The notes under the pieces: model-generated
What the model saw: the letters and a program-made list of their open reading frames with translations, nothing else
What the model was told of the DNA's origin: nothing
Databases searched by the model: none
Program-made: the position numbers and the translations under genes
Assembly (NCBI RefSeq): GCF_900112035.1
Contig: NZ_FOKC01000002.1
Span: 372,001-436,000 of the forward strand
DNA: 64,000 nucleotides
Direction: 5' to 3'
From: Nocardioides alpinus
GTDB lineage: Bacteria > Actinomycetota > Actinomycetes > Propionibacteriales > Nocardioidaceae
In this document: in pieces, positions 55,679 to 64,000 of the stretch
Layout: each line of letters starts with the position of its first letter
Position numbering within the stretch: position 1 is the stretch's first letter

Positions 55679-56488
55679 ATGTCCGGGGACCGCGTGCTCA
55701 TCATCGTTCCCGCGTGGAACGAGCAGGACGCGATCGCCGGCACGATCGCCGAGATCCGCGAGTGCGTCCCCGACGCCGACCTCCTCGTCATCGACGACGG
55801 GTCGCGCGACTTCACCGTCGACCGTGCCCGCGCCGCCGGGGCGACCGTCTGCCCGCTGCCGTTCAACCTCGGTGTCGGCGGCGCGATGCGCACGGGCTAC
55901 CGCTACGCGCTGCGCCACGGATACGACGTCGCGGTGCAGATCGACGCCGACGGCCAGCACGATCCGCGCTACCTCGCGGCACTGCTCGCCGGGCTCGACC
56001 ACGCCGACGTCGTCATCGGCGCGCGCTTCGCCACGCCCGACGACCCCTACAAGGTGCGCGGCCCGCGACGCTGGGCGATGGTGCTGCTGGCCACGGTGCT
56101 CTCCCGCCTGGCGCACACGCGCCTGACCGACGTGACCTCCGGCTTCCGGGTGTCCAACCGGCGCGCGATCGCGGTGTTCGCCACCCACTACCCGGCCGAG
56201 TACCTCGGTGACACCGTCGAGTCGCTGGTCATCGCCGCCCGCGCGGGCTGCACCATCACCCAGGTCCCGGTCACCATGCGGGCGCGCATGGCGGGCACGG
56301 CCTCCCACTCGCCCTTCAAGGCCGCCGTCTACCTCTGCCGCGCCGTCGTCGCACTGATCCTCGCGCTCGTGCGCGACTGGCCCGCCCAGCTCGAGGACGT
56401 CGCGCCCGGCGACGACCCGGCGGTCGTCCCGGCGCCCGCCCCGGGCCCCGAGGCCGAGCCCACCCACGAGCAGGAGGTACGCGGATGA
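55679..56488 (+). CDS. DPM/DPG-type family 2 glycosyltransferase
   Basis: 269 aa. GT-A motifs: IIVPAWNEQDAIAGTI, LLVIDDGSRDFTV, the DxD QIDADGQHDP and DVTSGFRVSNRRA. A Pro/Ala/Glu tail follows residue 230, where membrane helices are mostly lost, the form that pairs with a separate DUF2304 membrane protein. That partner is the next gene, overlapping by four bases (ATGA). It should make a polyprenyl-phosphate sugar donor. Confidence 0.88.
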   Translation: MSGDRVLIIVPAWNEQDAIAGTIAEIRECVPDADLLVIDDGSRDFTVDRARAAGATVCPLPFNLGVGGAMRTGYRYALRHGYDVAVQIDADGQHDPRYLAALLAGLDHADVVIGARFATPDDPYKVRGPRRWAMVLLATVLSRLAHTRLTDVTSGFRVSNRRAIAVFATHYPAEYLGDTVESLVIAARAGCTITQVPVTMRARMAGTASHSPFKAAVYLCRAVVALILALVRDWPAQLEDVAPGDDPAVVPAPAPGPEAEPTHEQEVRG

Positions 56489-56889
56489 GTGCAGTGACGA
56501 TCCTGGGGATCGCCGGCTCGATCATCATCCTGTTCGCGCTCTTCGAGATGATGCGGCGTCACCGGCTGCGAGAGAAGTACGCCCTGATCTGGGCGCTCGT
56601 CGCGCTCGCCATCATCACCGTCGCCGCGTTCCCCTCCCTCCTGATCCGCACCTCGGAGGCGATCGGCCTGGAGGTCCCGGCCAACCTGCTGTTCTTCGCG
56701 GCCTCCATGGTGATCATGGTGCTGACGCTCCAGCACAGCTCGGAGCTGGGCCGGCTGGAGGAGCGCACCCGCACCCTCGCGGAGGAGATCGCGCTGCTGC
56801 GCCTCGAGATCGACCAGCACCGTCACCCCGGTGGCCTGCTCCGTCCGAGCGAGCCGCGCGACGAGCACCCGCGCGAGCTGCGCGAGTGA
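56485..56889 (+). CDS. DUF2304 membrane protein, partner of the GT2
   Basis: 134 aa. Three membrane helices (about 4-24, 34-55, 66-86) with HRLREKYALIWALVALAII, the DUF2304 signature, then a charged C-terminal coiled coil (about 88-118). Members occur next to DPM-like transferases lacking their own anchor. It overlaps genes on both sides by four bases. Confidence 0.88.
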   Translation: MSAVTILGIAGSIIILFALFEMMRRHRLREKYALIWALVALAIITVAAFPSLLIRTSEAIGLEVPANLLFFAASMVIMVLTLQHSSELGRLEERTRTLAEEIALLRLEIDQHRHPGGLLRPSEPRDEHPRELRE

Positions 56890-57785
56890 GCCCGGACAGC
56901 AGCCCGCTCGAGGTCTTCATCCCCTTCTGGGGCGACCCCGAGCTGCTCTACGCGACGGTGGAGAGCGTGCGGGCCCAGACCGACCCGGACTGGATGATCA
57001 CCGTCGTCGACGACTGCTACCCCGACCCGACGGTGGCCGAGCACTTCGAGGCTGAGACCGACCCGCGCATCCACTACCTGCGCAACGAGGTCAACGTCGG
57101 CATCACCGACAACTACCAGCGCTGCCGCGAGCTGGCCTCCGGCGAGCTGATGATGTTCCTGGGCTGCGACGACCTCATGCACCCCGACTTCGTCGGCACC
57201 GTGAAGGCCGCGCACAGCGAGTTCCCCCGCGCCGCCACCATCCAGGTCGGTGTGCAGGTCATCGACGAGCACGACCACCCGATCGACCCGCTCACCGACA
57301 AGGTCAAGCGGGCGATCCGCCCCCGCGTACGCCGTCGTACGGAGCTGTCCGGCGAGCCGCTCGCCACCAGCCTGCTGCGCGGTGCGTGGCACTACTGGCC
57401 GGCGCTGGTGTTCCGCACCGAGGTCCTCAACAGGTTCCCCTTCCGTGACGGCCTGCCGATCATCCAGGACCTCGCCCTGCTGATCGACCTGACCGCTGCC
57501 GGGGAGTCGCTCGTGCTCGATCCGACCGTGTGCTTCTCCTACCGACGGCACACGCAGAGCGCGTCCGCGACCAGCCTGCTGCACGGCAGCCGCTTCGCCG
57601 ACGAGCGTCGCTACTACGCCGCCGCGGCCGAGCAGATGGAAGCACGCGGATGGACCCGCGCGGCCCGCACCGCCCGCACGCGGTGGACGTCGCGGCTGCA
57701 CGCGGTGACGCTGCTGCCGACCGCCCTCAGGCGGCGCGAGCGCACCGTCGTACGGTCCCTGGTGGACCACACGCTCGAGCGCTGA
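56886..57785 (+). CDS. Family 2 glycosyltransferase
   Basis: 299 aa from a GTG that overlaps the DUF2304 stop. GT-A core: EVFIPFWGDPELLYATVESV, ITVVDDCYPDP, MFLGCDDLMHPDFVG (DxD-like CDD) and SYRRHTQSASA. No membrane helix. A sugar transferase of the surface glycan pathway; the specificity cannot be read. Confidence 0.85.
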   Translation: MSPDSSPLEVFIPFWGDPELLYATVESVRAQTDPDWMITVVDDCYPDPTVAEHFEAETDPRIHYLRNEVNVGITDNYQRCRELASGELMMFLGCDDLMHPDFVGTVKAAHSEFPRAATIQVGVQVIDEHDHPIDPLTDKVKRAIRPRVRRRTELSGEPLATSLLRGAWHYWPALVFRTEVLNRFPFRDGLPIIQDLALLIDLTAAGESLVLDPTVCFSYRRHTQSASATSLLHGSRFADERRYYAAAAEQMEARGWTRAARTARTRWTSRLHAVTLLPTALRRRERTVVRSLVDHTLER

Positions 57786-57800
57786 GGAGCCGCCTCAGCG
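57780..57800. terminator. Hairpin across the convergent stops of GT2 and GT4 genes
   Basis: CGCTGAGG, 5-base loop AGCCG, CCTCAGCG: a perfect 8-bp stem whose arms contain the TGA of each convergent gene. Probable bidirectional terminator. Confidence 0.55.
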
Positions 57801-58898
57801 GGCGGCCAGGGCCGTCCGGAACACCGCGAGCGTCTCGTGCGCGACCCGCTCCCAGCTGAAGAGGCGCGCCTGCTCGAGCCCGGCCGCCGCCATGCCCGGC
57901 AGCACCTCGGGTCGGGTCGCCACGGTCCGCAGCGCATCGGCGATGGAGTCGAGGTCGAGCGAGTCGAACCAGAGCGCGGCGTCACCGCCCACCTCGCGGA
58001 GGACCGGGAGGTCGGAGGCGATCACGGGCAGCCCCTCGGCCATCGCCTCCAGGATCGGCAGGCCGAACCCCTCGGCGAGGGTCGGGAAGGCCAGCGCACG
58101 GGCGCGCGAGCGCAGGTCCGCGAGCTCGGCGTCGTCGACCCATCCCCGCAGCTCGACCCACTCGCCCATCCCGGTCTCCGCGACCACGGGCGCCAGCGGG
58201 TCGTCACCCCGCGCGCCGGTGATCACCAGGCGCGGGCGTACGTCCTCCTCCACCAGCGCGAGGGCGCGGACGAGGCGGTCCCAGTTCTTGTGCGGGCGCC
58301 GCTGGCCGCTGGCCACGACGAGGTTCTCGGGGCGCTGCGCCGGTGCGGGCGGCGAGTCCGGGTGCTCGGCGGCGAGGGGCACGACGTGCAGCCGCTGGCG
58401 CGGGAACCCCAGATACTTCACGATCTCGTCGCCGGACACCTCGCTGTCGGTGATCACGTGGGCCGCGTTGGCGGCTCCGCGCTTCTCCATCCACATCACC
58501 GGTCGTGTGTAGAGCGGTGTGGTCATCAGCTCGGGGTGGCTCCAGTAGAGCATGTCGTGGATGGTCACGACCGTCGGCATGGACGTCCACATCGGGCTCA
58601 GCGTGGCGGGCGAGTGGACGAGCTGCGCCTTGCGACGGCTGGCCGTCCAGCTCGACGCGACCAGCTCCCCGAAGGCCCACACGAAGCGGTTCTCACCGCT
58701 GATGCGCGAGGCGATGACCTCGCCCGGGAACCACGACAGGTCGAGCGCGGCGCCCTCCTTGCTGGCGAGCGCGACGAAGTCGAGCCCGGTGTCCATCCGG
58801 CCCAGCGCGCGGTAGAGCTCGCGCGTGTAGGTCTCCATCCCGCCCTTGGTGCCGGTGTAGGAGAGCATGTCGACGAGGACGAGGGGGCGCGTGGGCAC
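57795..58898 (-). CDS. Family 4 glycosyltransferase
   Basis: 367 aa. GT-B: N-terminal half with MLSYTGTKGGMETYTRELYR (donor loop), HDMLYWSHPE and TDSEVSGDEIVKYL; C-terminal half with VASGQRRPHKNWDRLVRA, LRGWVDDAELADL and the E-x7-E motif in FPTLAEGFGLPILEAMAEG. A retaining sugar transferase, probably mannosyl or glucosyl. GTG start; TAGGCT ends six bases upstream. Confidence 0.92.
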   Translation of the reverse strand: MPTRPLVLVDMLSYTGTKGGMETYTRELYRALGRMDTGLDFVALASKEGAALDLSWFPGEVIASRISGENRFVWAFGELVASSWTASRRKAQLVHSPATLSPMWTSMPTVVTIHDMLYWSHPELMTTPLYTRPVMWMEKRGAANAAHVITDSEVSGDEIVKYLGFPRQRLHVVPLAAEHPDSPPAPAQRPENLVVASGQRRPHKNWDRLVRALALVEEDVRPRLVITGARGDDPLAPVVAETGMGEWVELRGWVDDAELADLRSRARALAFPTLAEGFGLPILEAMAEGLPVIASDLPVLREVGGDAALWFDSLDLDSIADALRTVATRPEVLPGMAAAGLEQARLFSWERVAHETLAVFRTALAAR

Positions 58899-58904
58899 CG
58901 CGGG

Positions 58905-58910
58905 AGCCTA
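58905..58910 (-). promoter_or_regulatory. -10 box, leaderless start of the GT4 gene
   Basis: TAGGCT on the minus strand, six bases before the GTG at 58898. Confidence 0.5.
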
Positions 58911-60119
58911 ACCGATCCGCTGCCGGCCCCAGACGAGGTGCACGGCCACCCCGACGATCGGACCGACCAGCAGCGAGGCGACCACGCGCGCCTCCAGGCC
59001 CCAGGGCAGCAGGAGGGTCGCGACCGTCGCCGCGGTGGCAGCGAGCCAGCCGGCGAGGTAGACGGTGTGGTGGTCGAGCGCGATCGCGGCCGCGCCGGTG
59101 ACGGTGAGCAGGGCCACCAGTCCGGCTCCCAGCACCAGGCCGGCGAACACCGGGCCGTCGAGGTGGTAGTCGGGGTTGACGATGCGCAGCGCCCACGGGC
59201 CGATCGGCCACGCGGCGAGGGCGCCGACGACCGTGAGGCCGGCGAGGCCGACCAGCACCGGGACCAGTGCTCGTACGCCGTGCGCCGCGACCTTGGTGAC
59301 CACGACGTTCTGGTAGGCGCCGAGCGGCACGAGGAGGGGCGCGCGGCACAGGGAGACGGCGAGCATGATCGGTGCCGCGCTGGCGAAGACCTCGTCGGAG
59401 GTCGTGACCTGCAGCAGCACCGGGTAGCCGACGAGCAGCAGGGCCGAGACCCCGGCCGCGGTGCACGCAGCCACCAGGCGCCGCACGATCGCACGGACGT
59501 CACCGTCGATCCGCTGGTTCCAGAGGTCGCGATAGCGACTGGACGCCACGGTGGCCGCGACCCAGAACCCGGATGCGACGGCGCTGGCGAACGCGAAGCC
59601 GACCACGCCGCCGGCCAGCACCACCACGACGCCGAACAGCACGAGCCGGGTCGCGGTCTCCCCCGCGACGAGGAGGCTGTAGCCGGACCACGCCCGGCGG
59701 CCGGAGGCGACGCCGGCGACCGCGACGTGGCCGCTGAAGAGGGTCGTGCCGAGCACGGTGGCACCCAGCAGCGGCACCCAGTGGGTGCCGAAGACGGACG
59801 GCGCCCACAGCACCCCGGTGAGGCCGACCACGGCGACCAGGGCCAGTGCGAACCCCAGGACGACGGGCATGACCAGAGTCGTACGGGCACCGGGGTCGCG
59901 CGTGCTGCTGACCGCCCGCGTCGTCTCGGTGGTCACGCCGATCAGCACGCCGTACATGGCGAACACGACCCCCCAGAACACGAGGAAGTCGGCGTTGTCG
60001 GCCTTGCTGAGGGTGCGCGCGGCGAGGATCAGCGCAAGGTAGCCGGACGCACCGCTCACCACGGCGGCGCCGAGGACGAGGGCGGTCGGCGAGCTCGTCA
60101 GCTGCGATCGTCTCGACAC
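58908..60119 (-). CDS. Wzx/MATE-like polysaccharide flippase
   Basis: 403 aa with about 12 membrane helices, the size and hydropathy of MOP-superfamily lipid-linked oligosaccharide flippases. GAAVVSGASGYLALILAART and FLVFWGVVFAMYGVLIGVT match the first helices of actinobacterial polysaccharide biosynthesis proteins. GTG at 60119 with TAGCAT eight bases upstream and no ribosome site. It moves a lipid-linked repeat unit across the membrane, presumably that built by the neighbouring transferases. Confidence 0.8.
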   Translation of the reverse strand: MSRRSQLTSSPTALVLGAAVVSGASGYLALILAARTLSKADNADFLVFWGVVFAMYGVLIGVTTETTRAVSSTRDPGARTTLVMPVVLGFALALVAVVGLTGVLWAPSVFGTHWVPLLGATVLGTTLFSGHVAVAGVASGRRAWSGYSLLVAGETATRLVLFGVVVVLAGGVVGFAFASAVASGFWVAATVASSRYRDLWNQRIDGDVRAIVRRLVAACTAAGVSALLLVGYPVLLQVTTSDEVFASAAPIMLAVSLCRAPLLVPLGAYQNVVVTKVAAHGVRALVPVLVGLAGLTVVGALAAWPIGPWALRIVNPDYHLDGPVFAGLVLGAGLVALLTVTGAAAIALDHHTVYLAGWLAATAATVATLLLPWGLEARVVASLLVGPIVGVAVHLVWGRQRIG

Positions 60120-60127
60120 GGTCGCCC

Positions 60128-60133
60128 ATGCTA
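60128..60133 (-). promoter_or_regulatory. -10 box, leaderless start of the flippase gene
   Basis: TAGCAT on the minus strand, eight bases before the GTG at 60119. Confidence 0.45.
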
Positions 60134-60230
60134 GGCGTCGTCGGGCGCCCCGGAGGCACCGGCGCGGCCGGGGCCCGACCACCTGTATCGTCCGAGCCGT
60201 CCAGCAAGGCATCGACAGGGGGACCACGGC

Positions 60231-61172
60231 ATGCTGCGAGAGCGATTGGTGGCGAACTCGCCGCGACTGGCGCAGGCGCTCCAGCAGGCGCGCGCCCAGA
60301 CCCCCGGCTCGCTCACCCGCGAGATCGAGCTCAACCGGATCCTGCTCGGCACCATGATGGCCCGCCAGCTCCCCGCGACGGCAGGCTCGCTGCGCGACGT
60401 CGAGTTCCGGGTGTTCTCGCAGTACGGCGACGACGGGATCATCCAGTACCTCCTGCAGCACGTGGACGCACCCGAGAGCTTCATCGAGTTCGGCGTGGAG
60501 ACCTATCGCGAGTCCAACACCCGCTTCCTGCTCGTGAAGGACAACTGGCGCGGGCTGGTGATCGACGGCAGCGAGTCCAACGTGGCCAGCATCAGGACGC
60601 TGGCCGAGCACTGGCGCCACGACCTGACGGCGCTGGCCAGCTTCATCACCCGCGACAACATCAACGACCTGTTCTCCGGTGCCGGTTTCACCGGCGAGGT
60701 CGGGCTGCTGAGCATCGACATCGACGGCAACGACTACTGGGTCTGGGAGGCGGTCGAGGTGGTCTCCCCCGTGGTCGTCGTCGCGGAGTACAACAGCGTC
60801 TTCGGTTCGGAGGCGAAGGTGTCCGTCCCCTACGCCGCCGACTTCACGCGGAAGGCCGCGCACCACTCCCACCTGTTCTTCGGCGCCTCGCTGGCAGCGC
60901 TGTGCGCCCTGGGCGAGCGCAAGGGCTATGCCTTCGTCGGCAGCAACAGCAACGGCAACAACGCCTACTTCGTGCGGCTCGACCAGCTCGGTGACCTCCC
61001 GGCGCTGACGGCTGCCGAGGGCTACGTCGAGTCCCGCTTCCGCGAGTCGCGCGACGCCTCCGGCAACCTCACGCACCTGACCGGTTCGGCCCGCCTCGAC
61101 GAGATCTCCCACCTGTCGGTCCACGACTTCACCACCGACTCCGTGCGCCCGCTGCGCGACGTCGTCGGATGA
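60231..61172 (+). CDS. FkbM-like methyltransferase-fold protein of a surface-glycan cluster
   Basis: 313 aa. The start of the conserved part is EFRVFSQYGDDGIIQYLLQH (about 58-77), then SFIEFGVETYRESNTRFLL (motif I-like), GLVIDGSESNV and LSIDIDGNDYWVWEAV, which follow the FkbM methyltransferase pattern, although the glycine-rich loop is weak. A 55-residue helical N-terminus precedes it. Function unproven: a sugar methyltransferase or a related fold without SAM. TATCGT (60186-60191) is a possible -10, and AGGGGGA lies before the ATG. Overlaps the acyltransferase gene by four bases. Confidence 0.68.
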   Translation: MLRERLVANSPRLAQALQQARAQTPGSLTREIELNRILLGTMMARQLPATAGSLRDVEFRVFSQYGDDGIIQYLLQHVDAPESFIEFGVETYRESNTRFLLVKDNWRGLVIDGSESNVASIRTLAEHWRHDLTALASFITRDNINDLFSGAGFTGEVGLLSIDIDGNDYWVWEAVEVVSPVVVVAEYNSVFGSEAKVSVPYAADFTRKAAHHSHLFFGASLAALCALGERKGYAFVGSNSNGNNAYFVRLDQLGDLPALTAAEGYVESRFRESRDASGNLTHLTGSARLDEISHLSVHDFTTDSVRPLRDVVG

Positions 61173-62284
61173 CCTCGTCGTCCCACCCCCCACCTGCTGC
61201 GGCCGCGCGTCCGCGCGGCGCGGTGCTGCTCGGCGACCGGCTCGACAGCCGGGACAACAACTTCGACCTGCTGCGCCTGCTGGCGGCCTGGTCGGTGCTG
61301 GTGTCGCACTCGTTCGCCCTGCTCGGGCGTGAGGAGCCGCTGCACCAGTTCGGCACCACCCTCGGCAACGTCGGCGTGCTGATCTTCTTCGGCGTCAGCG
61401 GCCTGCTGATCCGGAGGAGCTGGGAGTACGACCCCTCCCCGCGCGACTTCTGGATCAAGCGGGCGCTGCGCCTGGTCCCCGCCCTGGCCACGGTGGGCGT
61501 GGTGACGGCGTTCGTGCTCGGTCCGCTGGTGACCTCGCGTTCCCTCGGGGCCTACTACTCCAGCTGGGAGACCTGGATCTACCCGGTGCGCATCACGCTG
61601 CTGTTCCCCTTCGGCGCCGAGCTGCCGGGGGTCTTCGACCACGGCTACTACCCCGGCGCCGTCAACGGGCCGCTCTGGAGCCTGCCCATCGAGGTCTTCG
61701 CCTACTTCCTGCTCTTCCTGCTCGGCGTGAGCGGCCTGCTGGCCCGTCGCGCCGTCATCACGGTGGTGGCGGCCATGGGCCTGGCGTGGGCGGCCGTGTG
61801 GGTGCCCCTCACCTCCGACGCCGTGGGAGCGACGTACGTCATCGCCGCGTTCGCCGTCGGTGCCGCGGCCTACTCCTGGCGGGACCGGCTGCTGCTCACC
61901 TGGCCGGTCGCGCTCGCGCTCCTGCCACTGTGCGTGGCCACGGGCCTGGGGCCGGAGCCGCTACGCGTGGTGACCTGGACGCTGGCGTCGGTCTACCTCT
62001 GCTTCTGGTTCGCCTACGCCCTTCCGCCGATCGGTCGCCCGCTGACGCGCTTCGGCGACGCGTCCTACGGCGTCTACATCTGGGCCTTCCCCGTCCAGCA
62101 GACCGTCGTCGGTGCGGGCATCGACGACCCGTGGGCGGTCATCGCGATCGCGACGCCGATCGTGTGGCTGCTCGCCATCGCGTCGTGGCGGCTGATCGAG
62201 CGACCGGCGCTGCGCCACAAGCCCCGCCCGAGCGCACCCACGGATCCCGACCCTGTCCCGGGTGCACGGCCCGGTGGCGGCTAG
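61169..62284 (+). CDS. Acyltransferase family 3 membrane protein (OafA/YrhL-like)
   Basis: 371 aa with about ten membrane helices. NNFDLLRLLAAWSVLVSHSF (the catalytic His of helix 1) and ISFGVSGLLI-like FFGVSGLLIRRSW, then FWIKRALRLVPAL, are the family hallmarks. It acylates (usually O-acetylates) sugars or lipids at the membrane. Overlaps the FkbM-like gene (ATGA), so decoration of the same glycan is likely. Confidence 0.92.
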   Translation: MTSSSHPPPAAAARPRGAVLLGDRLDSRDNNFDLLRLLAAWSVLVSHSFALLGREEPLHQFGTTLGNVGVLIFFGVSGLLIRRSWEYDPSPRDFWIKRALRLVPALATVGVVTAFVLGPLVTSRSLGAYYSSWETWIYPVRITLLFPFGAELPGVFDHGYYPGAVNGPLWSLPIEVFAYFLLFLLGVSGLLARRAVITVVAAMGLAWAAVWVPLTSDAVGATYVIAAFAVGAAAYSWRDRLLLTWPVALALLPLCVATGLGPEPLRVVTWTLASVYLCFWFAYALPPIGRPLTRFGDASYGVYIWAFPVQQTVVGAGIDDPWAVIAIATPIVWLLAIASWRLIERPALRHKPRPSAPTDPDPVPGARPGGG

Positions 62285-62287
62285 GCT
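62282..62287 (+). promoter_or_regulatory. -10 box, leaderless start of the DUF2142 gene
   Basis: TAGGCT, eight bases before the ATG at 62296; its first bases overlap the stop of the acyltransferase gene. Confidence 0.45.
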
Positions 62288-62295
62288 CTGCCCCC

Positions 62296-63828
62296 ATGTC
62301 CAGAGGGAGCCGCACCGTCCTCGTCTGGCTCGTGACCTGCCTCGCAGCCCTGGTGGCGCTCACCGGCTGGTCGATGGCCTCGCCCCCCGGTTCGTCGCCC
62401 GACGACGACTACCACCTGGCCTCGATCTGGTGCGCCCAGGGCGTCGACCCCGACCGCTGCGCGAGCGTCGAGGGCGAGCCGGGCCAGCGCTTGCTCCCCC
62501 TCCTCGCCTCCGGCGCCGGCACCTGCTTCGCGACCGACTTCGCCGCGAGCGGCGCCTGCCAGGACGACCTCACCTCGACCAAGCCCCAGGTCGCGACAGG
62601 TCACGGCAACTGGGGCGGCGCCTACCCGCCGTACTTCTACCGGGTGATGTCGGTCTTCATCGGCCCCGAGGTGCCGCGGTCCGTGCTCGCGATGCGGCTG
62701 GCCAGCTCCGTCATCGTGGTGGCTCTCGTGGCGGGCCTCGCGGCACTCCTCCCCCGTCGCCGCCGCCCGCTGGCCGCCGTACCGCTCGTGCTGACGTCGG
62801 TCCCGCTGTCGCTCTCCGTGCTGGCCTCCACCAACCCCAGCGGCTGGGCGGTGCTCGGCGCGGCCACGCTCTGGCCGGCCCTCTACGTCGCGTTCGAGGT
62901 CGACGGGTGGCGGCGCAACGCCCTCGCCGCCTTCGCCGTCCTGGCTGCCTTCGTCGGAGCGGGCTCCCGGGCCGACGGGTGCCTCTTCGTGCTGATGAGC
63001 GTCGCGCTCGTCCTGATCATCCGCGTGCGGCACCTGCGCCGGGCACCGGTGGTGACCGCCGCAGCCGCCGTGTGCTTCGTGCTGGCGGCGGCGATCTTCC
63101 TCTCCTCCGGCCACGCGTCGGCGCTCACCGAGAGCCTGGGCTACACCCGGCCCGAGCTGACCACGACGCAGCTGCTCCTGATCAACCTGTCCTCGCTGCC
63201 GACGCTGTGGCTCGGCGCCTTCAGCGCAGGCCCGCTGGGTCGCATCGGCTGGCTCGACACGCCGCTCCCCCCGATGGTCGCCATGCTCACCGTGGCTGCG
63301 TGGTTCGGGGTGCTGCTGCAGGGCTGGCGCAGGGTCTTCCCCGCCAAGCTGGTGGCGCTGGGCCTGGTCGGAGCCGCCCTGGTCGTGCAGCCGATGTACC
63401 TGCTCATGCAGTCCCACGTCCTGGTGGGCGAGGGGGTCCAGCCCCGCTACGTGCTGCCGGTCCTGGTGATCTTCACCGGCCTGTCACTGCTGGGCACGCG
63501 CGGCACCACGCTGCGCCTGACCCCACCCGCCTACTGGGGCATCGTCGCGGCGCTGGGCCTGGCCCACGCCGTCGCGCTGCACGTCCAGGTCCGCCGCTAC
63601 GTCACTGGCCTGGACGCATCGAAGATCCTCTTCGGCGACGACCTGGAGTGGTGGTGGGGCGTCGGTCCGGGACCGACCCTGGTCTGGGTGGCGGCATCGC
63701 TCGGCTTCACCTGGGTCACGGCTGCGGTGCTGCGGCAGGCGCTCGTACGCCCGGGTCGGCCTCGCGGATCCGCTCGCGCAGGATTCGGTGCGGGTCGATC
63801 ATCGGCGACGCCACCGCACTCGGCGTGA
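62296..63828 (+). CDS. DUF2142 polytopic membrane protein
   Basis: 510 aa with about 12 membrane helices. The loop after helix 1, PPGSSPDDDYHLASIWCAQG, carries the acidic DDD expected of GT-C-like enzymes, and GNWGGAYPPYFYRVMSVFIG with SVPLSLSVLASTNPSGWAV are typical of DUF2142. Cys residues in the first loop (SIWCAQGVDPDRC, GTCFATDF, SGACQDD) may form disulfides outside. Its last 113 bp overlap the convergent GT2 gene. Confidence 0.8.
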   Translation: MSRGSRTVLVWLVTCLAALVALTGWSMASPPGSSPDDDYHLASIWCAQGVDPDRCASVEGEPGQRLLPLLASGAGTCFATDFAASGACQDDLTSTKPQVATGHGNWGGAYPPYFYRVMSVFIGPEVPRSVLAMRLASSVIVVALVAGLAALLPRRRRPLAAVPLVLTSVPLSLSVLASTNPSGWAVLGAATLWPALYVAFEVDGWRRNALAAFAVLAAFVGAGSRADGCLFVLMSVALVLIIRVRHLRRAPVVTAAAAVCFVLAAAIFLSSGHASALTESLGYTRPELTTTQLLLINLSSLPTLWLGAFSAGPLGRIGWLDTPLPPMVAMLTVAAWFGVLLQGWRRVFPAKLVALGLVGAALVVQPMYLLMQSHVLVGEGVQPRYVLPVLVIFTGLSLLGTRGTTLRLTPPAYWGIVAALGLAHAVALHVQVRRYVTGLDASKILFGDDLEWWWGVGPGPTLVWVAASLGFTWVTAAVLRQALVRPGRPRGSARAGFGAGRSSATPPHSA

Positions 63829-64000
63829 ACGCGTCGTCCTCGGGGATGCCCCACCGTCGGACGACCGCGTAGCGCTCCCACGCCTCGGCCCTGCCCTCGC
63901 GGGTGCGGGACTCGAAGTGGAACAGCTCGCAGTTGGCGACCCACACGATCGAGCGACCCACGTGGCGCACCTTGTAGCAGAGGTCGACGTCGTTGAAGTT
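63716..64000 (-). CDS. Family 2 glycosyltransferase, C-terminal part
   Basis: The frame is open to the window edge, so the start lies beyond it. The visible 94 codons begin NFNDVDLCYKVRHVGRSIVW and continue NCELFHFESRTR, the FNDVDLC-x-K and H-x-E-S-x-x-R motifs that close the GT-A fold of rhamnosyltransferase/O-antigen type GT2 proteins. The tail (DPGVRAPAAAP) overlaps the DUF2142 gene end. Confidence 0.85.
   Translation of the reverse strand, partial: NFNDVDLCYKVRHVGRSIVWVANCELFHFESRTREGRAEAWERYAVVRRWGIPEDDAFTPSAVASPMIDPHRILRERIREADPGVRAPAAAPQP

Overview
This window is high-GC actinobacterial DNA. Gene content and order point to a Nocardioides-like member of the Nocardioidaceae: gatCAB, ligA, a cysteine desulfurase-mnmA pair, an rne-rplU-rpmA-obgE-proB row, frequent GTG starts, 4-base ATGA/GTGA gene couplings and many start codons that look leaderless. 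The genus is inferred. No rRNA, tRNA, CRISPR array, transposase or phage gene was seen.

Layout. 1-3145: end of an EamA/RhtA-type exporter, a secreted sugar-dehydrogenase-like lipoprotein and a Tat-exported PhoD phosphatase. 3233-11318 (minus): a probable vitamin B12 uptake locus. It has an ECF transporter (S, fused double ATPase, T), a wall-spanning DUF4430 protein and two secreted alpha-toroid (prenyltransferase/squalene-oxidase-repeat) proteins, with a cobalamin riboswitch at about 9691-9830. The two secreted folds are those of the two domains of animal intrinsic factor and transcobalamin. 11485-14830: gatCAB. 14999-18116: three envelope genes (DMFase-like lipoprotein, unknown lipoprotein, LCP protein). 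18123-21051: LuxR-type response regulator and sensor kinase. 21110-22345: RTX-repeat protein. 22412-24550: ligA.

24742-27753: TetR regulator with a perfect palindromic operator, DHA2-type MFS exporter and a small hydrolase. 27640-34566 (minus): six translationally coupled genes for lipid-linked glycan building (DPM-type GT2, methyltransferase, flippase-like protein, three polytopic GT39-like proteins), plus a divergent membrane protein. 35964-40184 (minus): MetE-like protein, serine hydrolase, mnmA, cysteine desulfurase. 40197-42402: small enzymes. 42431-42710: a broken RTX gene. 42711-49537 (minus): proB, obgE, rpmA, rplU, RNase E/G.

49992-64000 is a surface-polysaccharide region: two glycosyltransferases inserted between rne and its usual neighbour (the DUF2344/TIGR03936 gene), a DUF7657-like membrane protein, a GT2-DUF2304-GT2 operon, a GT4, a Wzx-like flippase, an FkbM-like protein, an acyltransferase 3, a DUF2142 protein and the end of another GT2. 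The most interesting locus is the riboswitch-linked transcobalamin-like ECF system at 3.2-11.3 kb. All functions are read from sequence motifs and context; no search was run.
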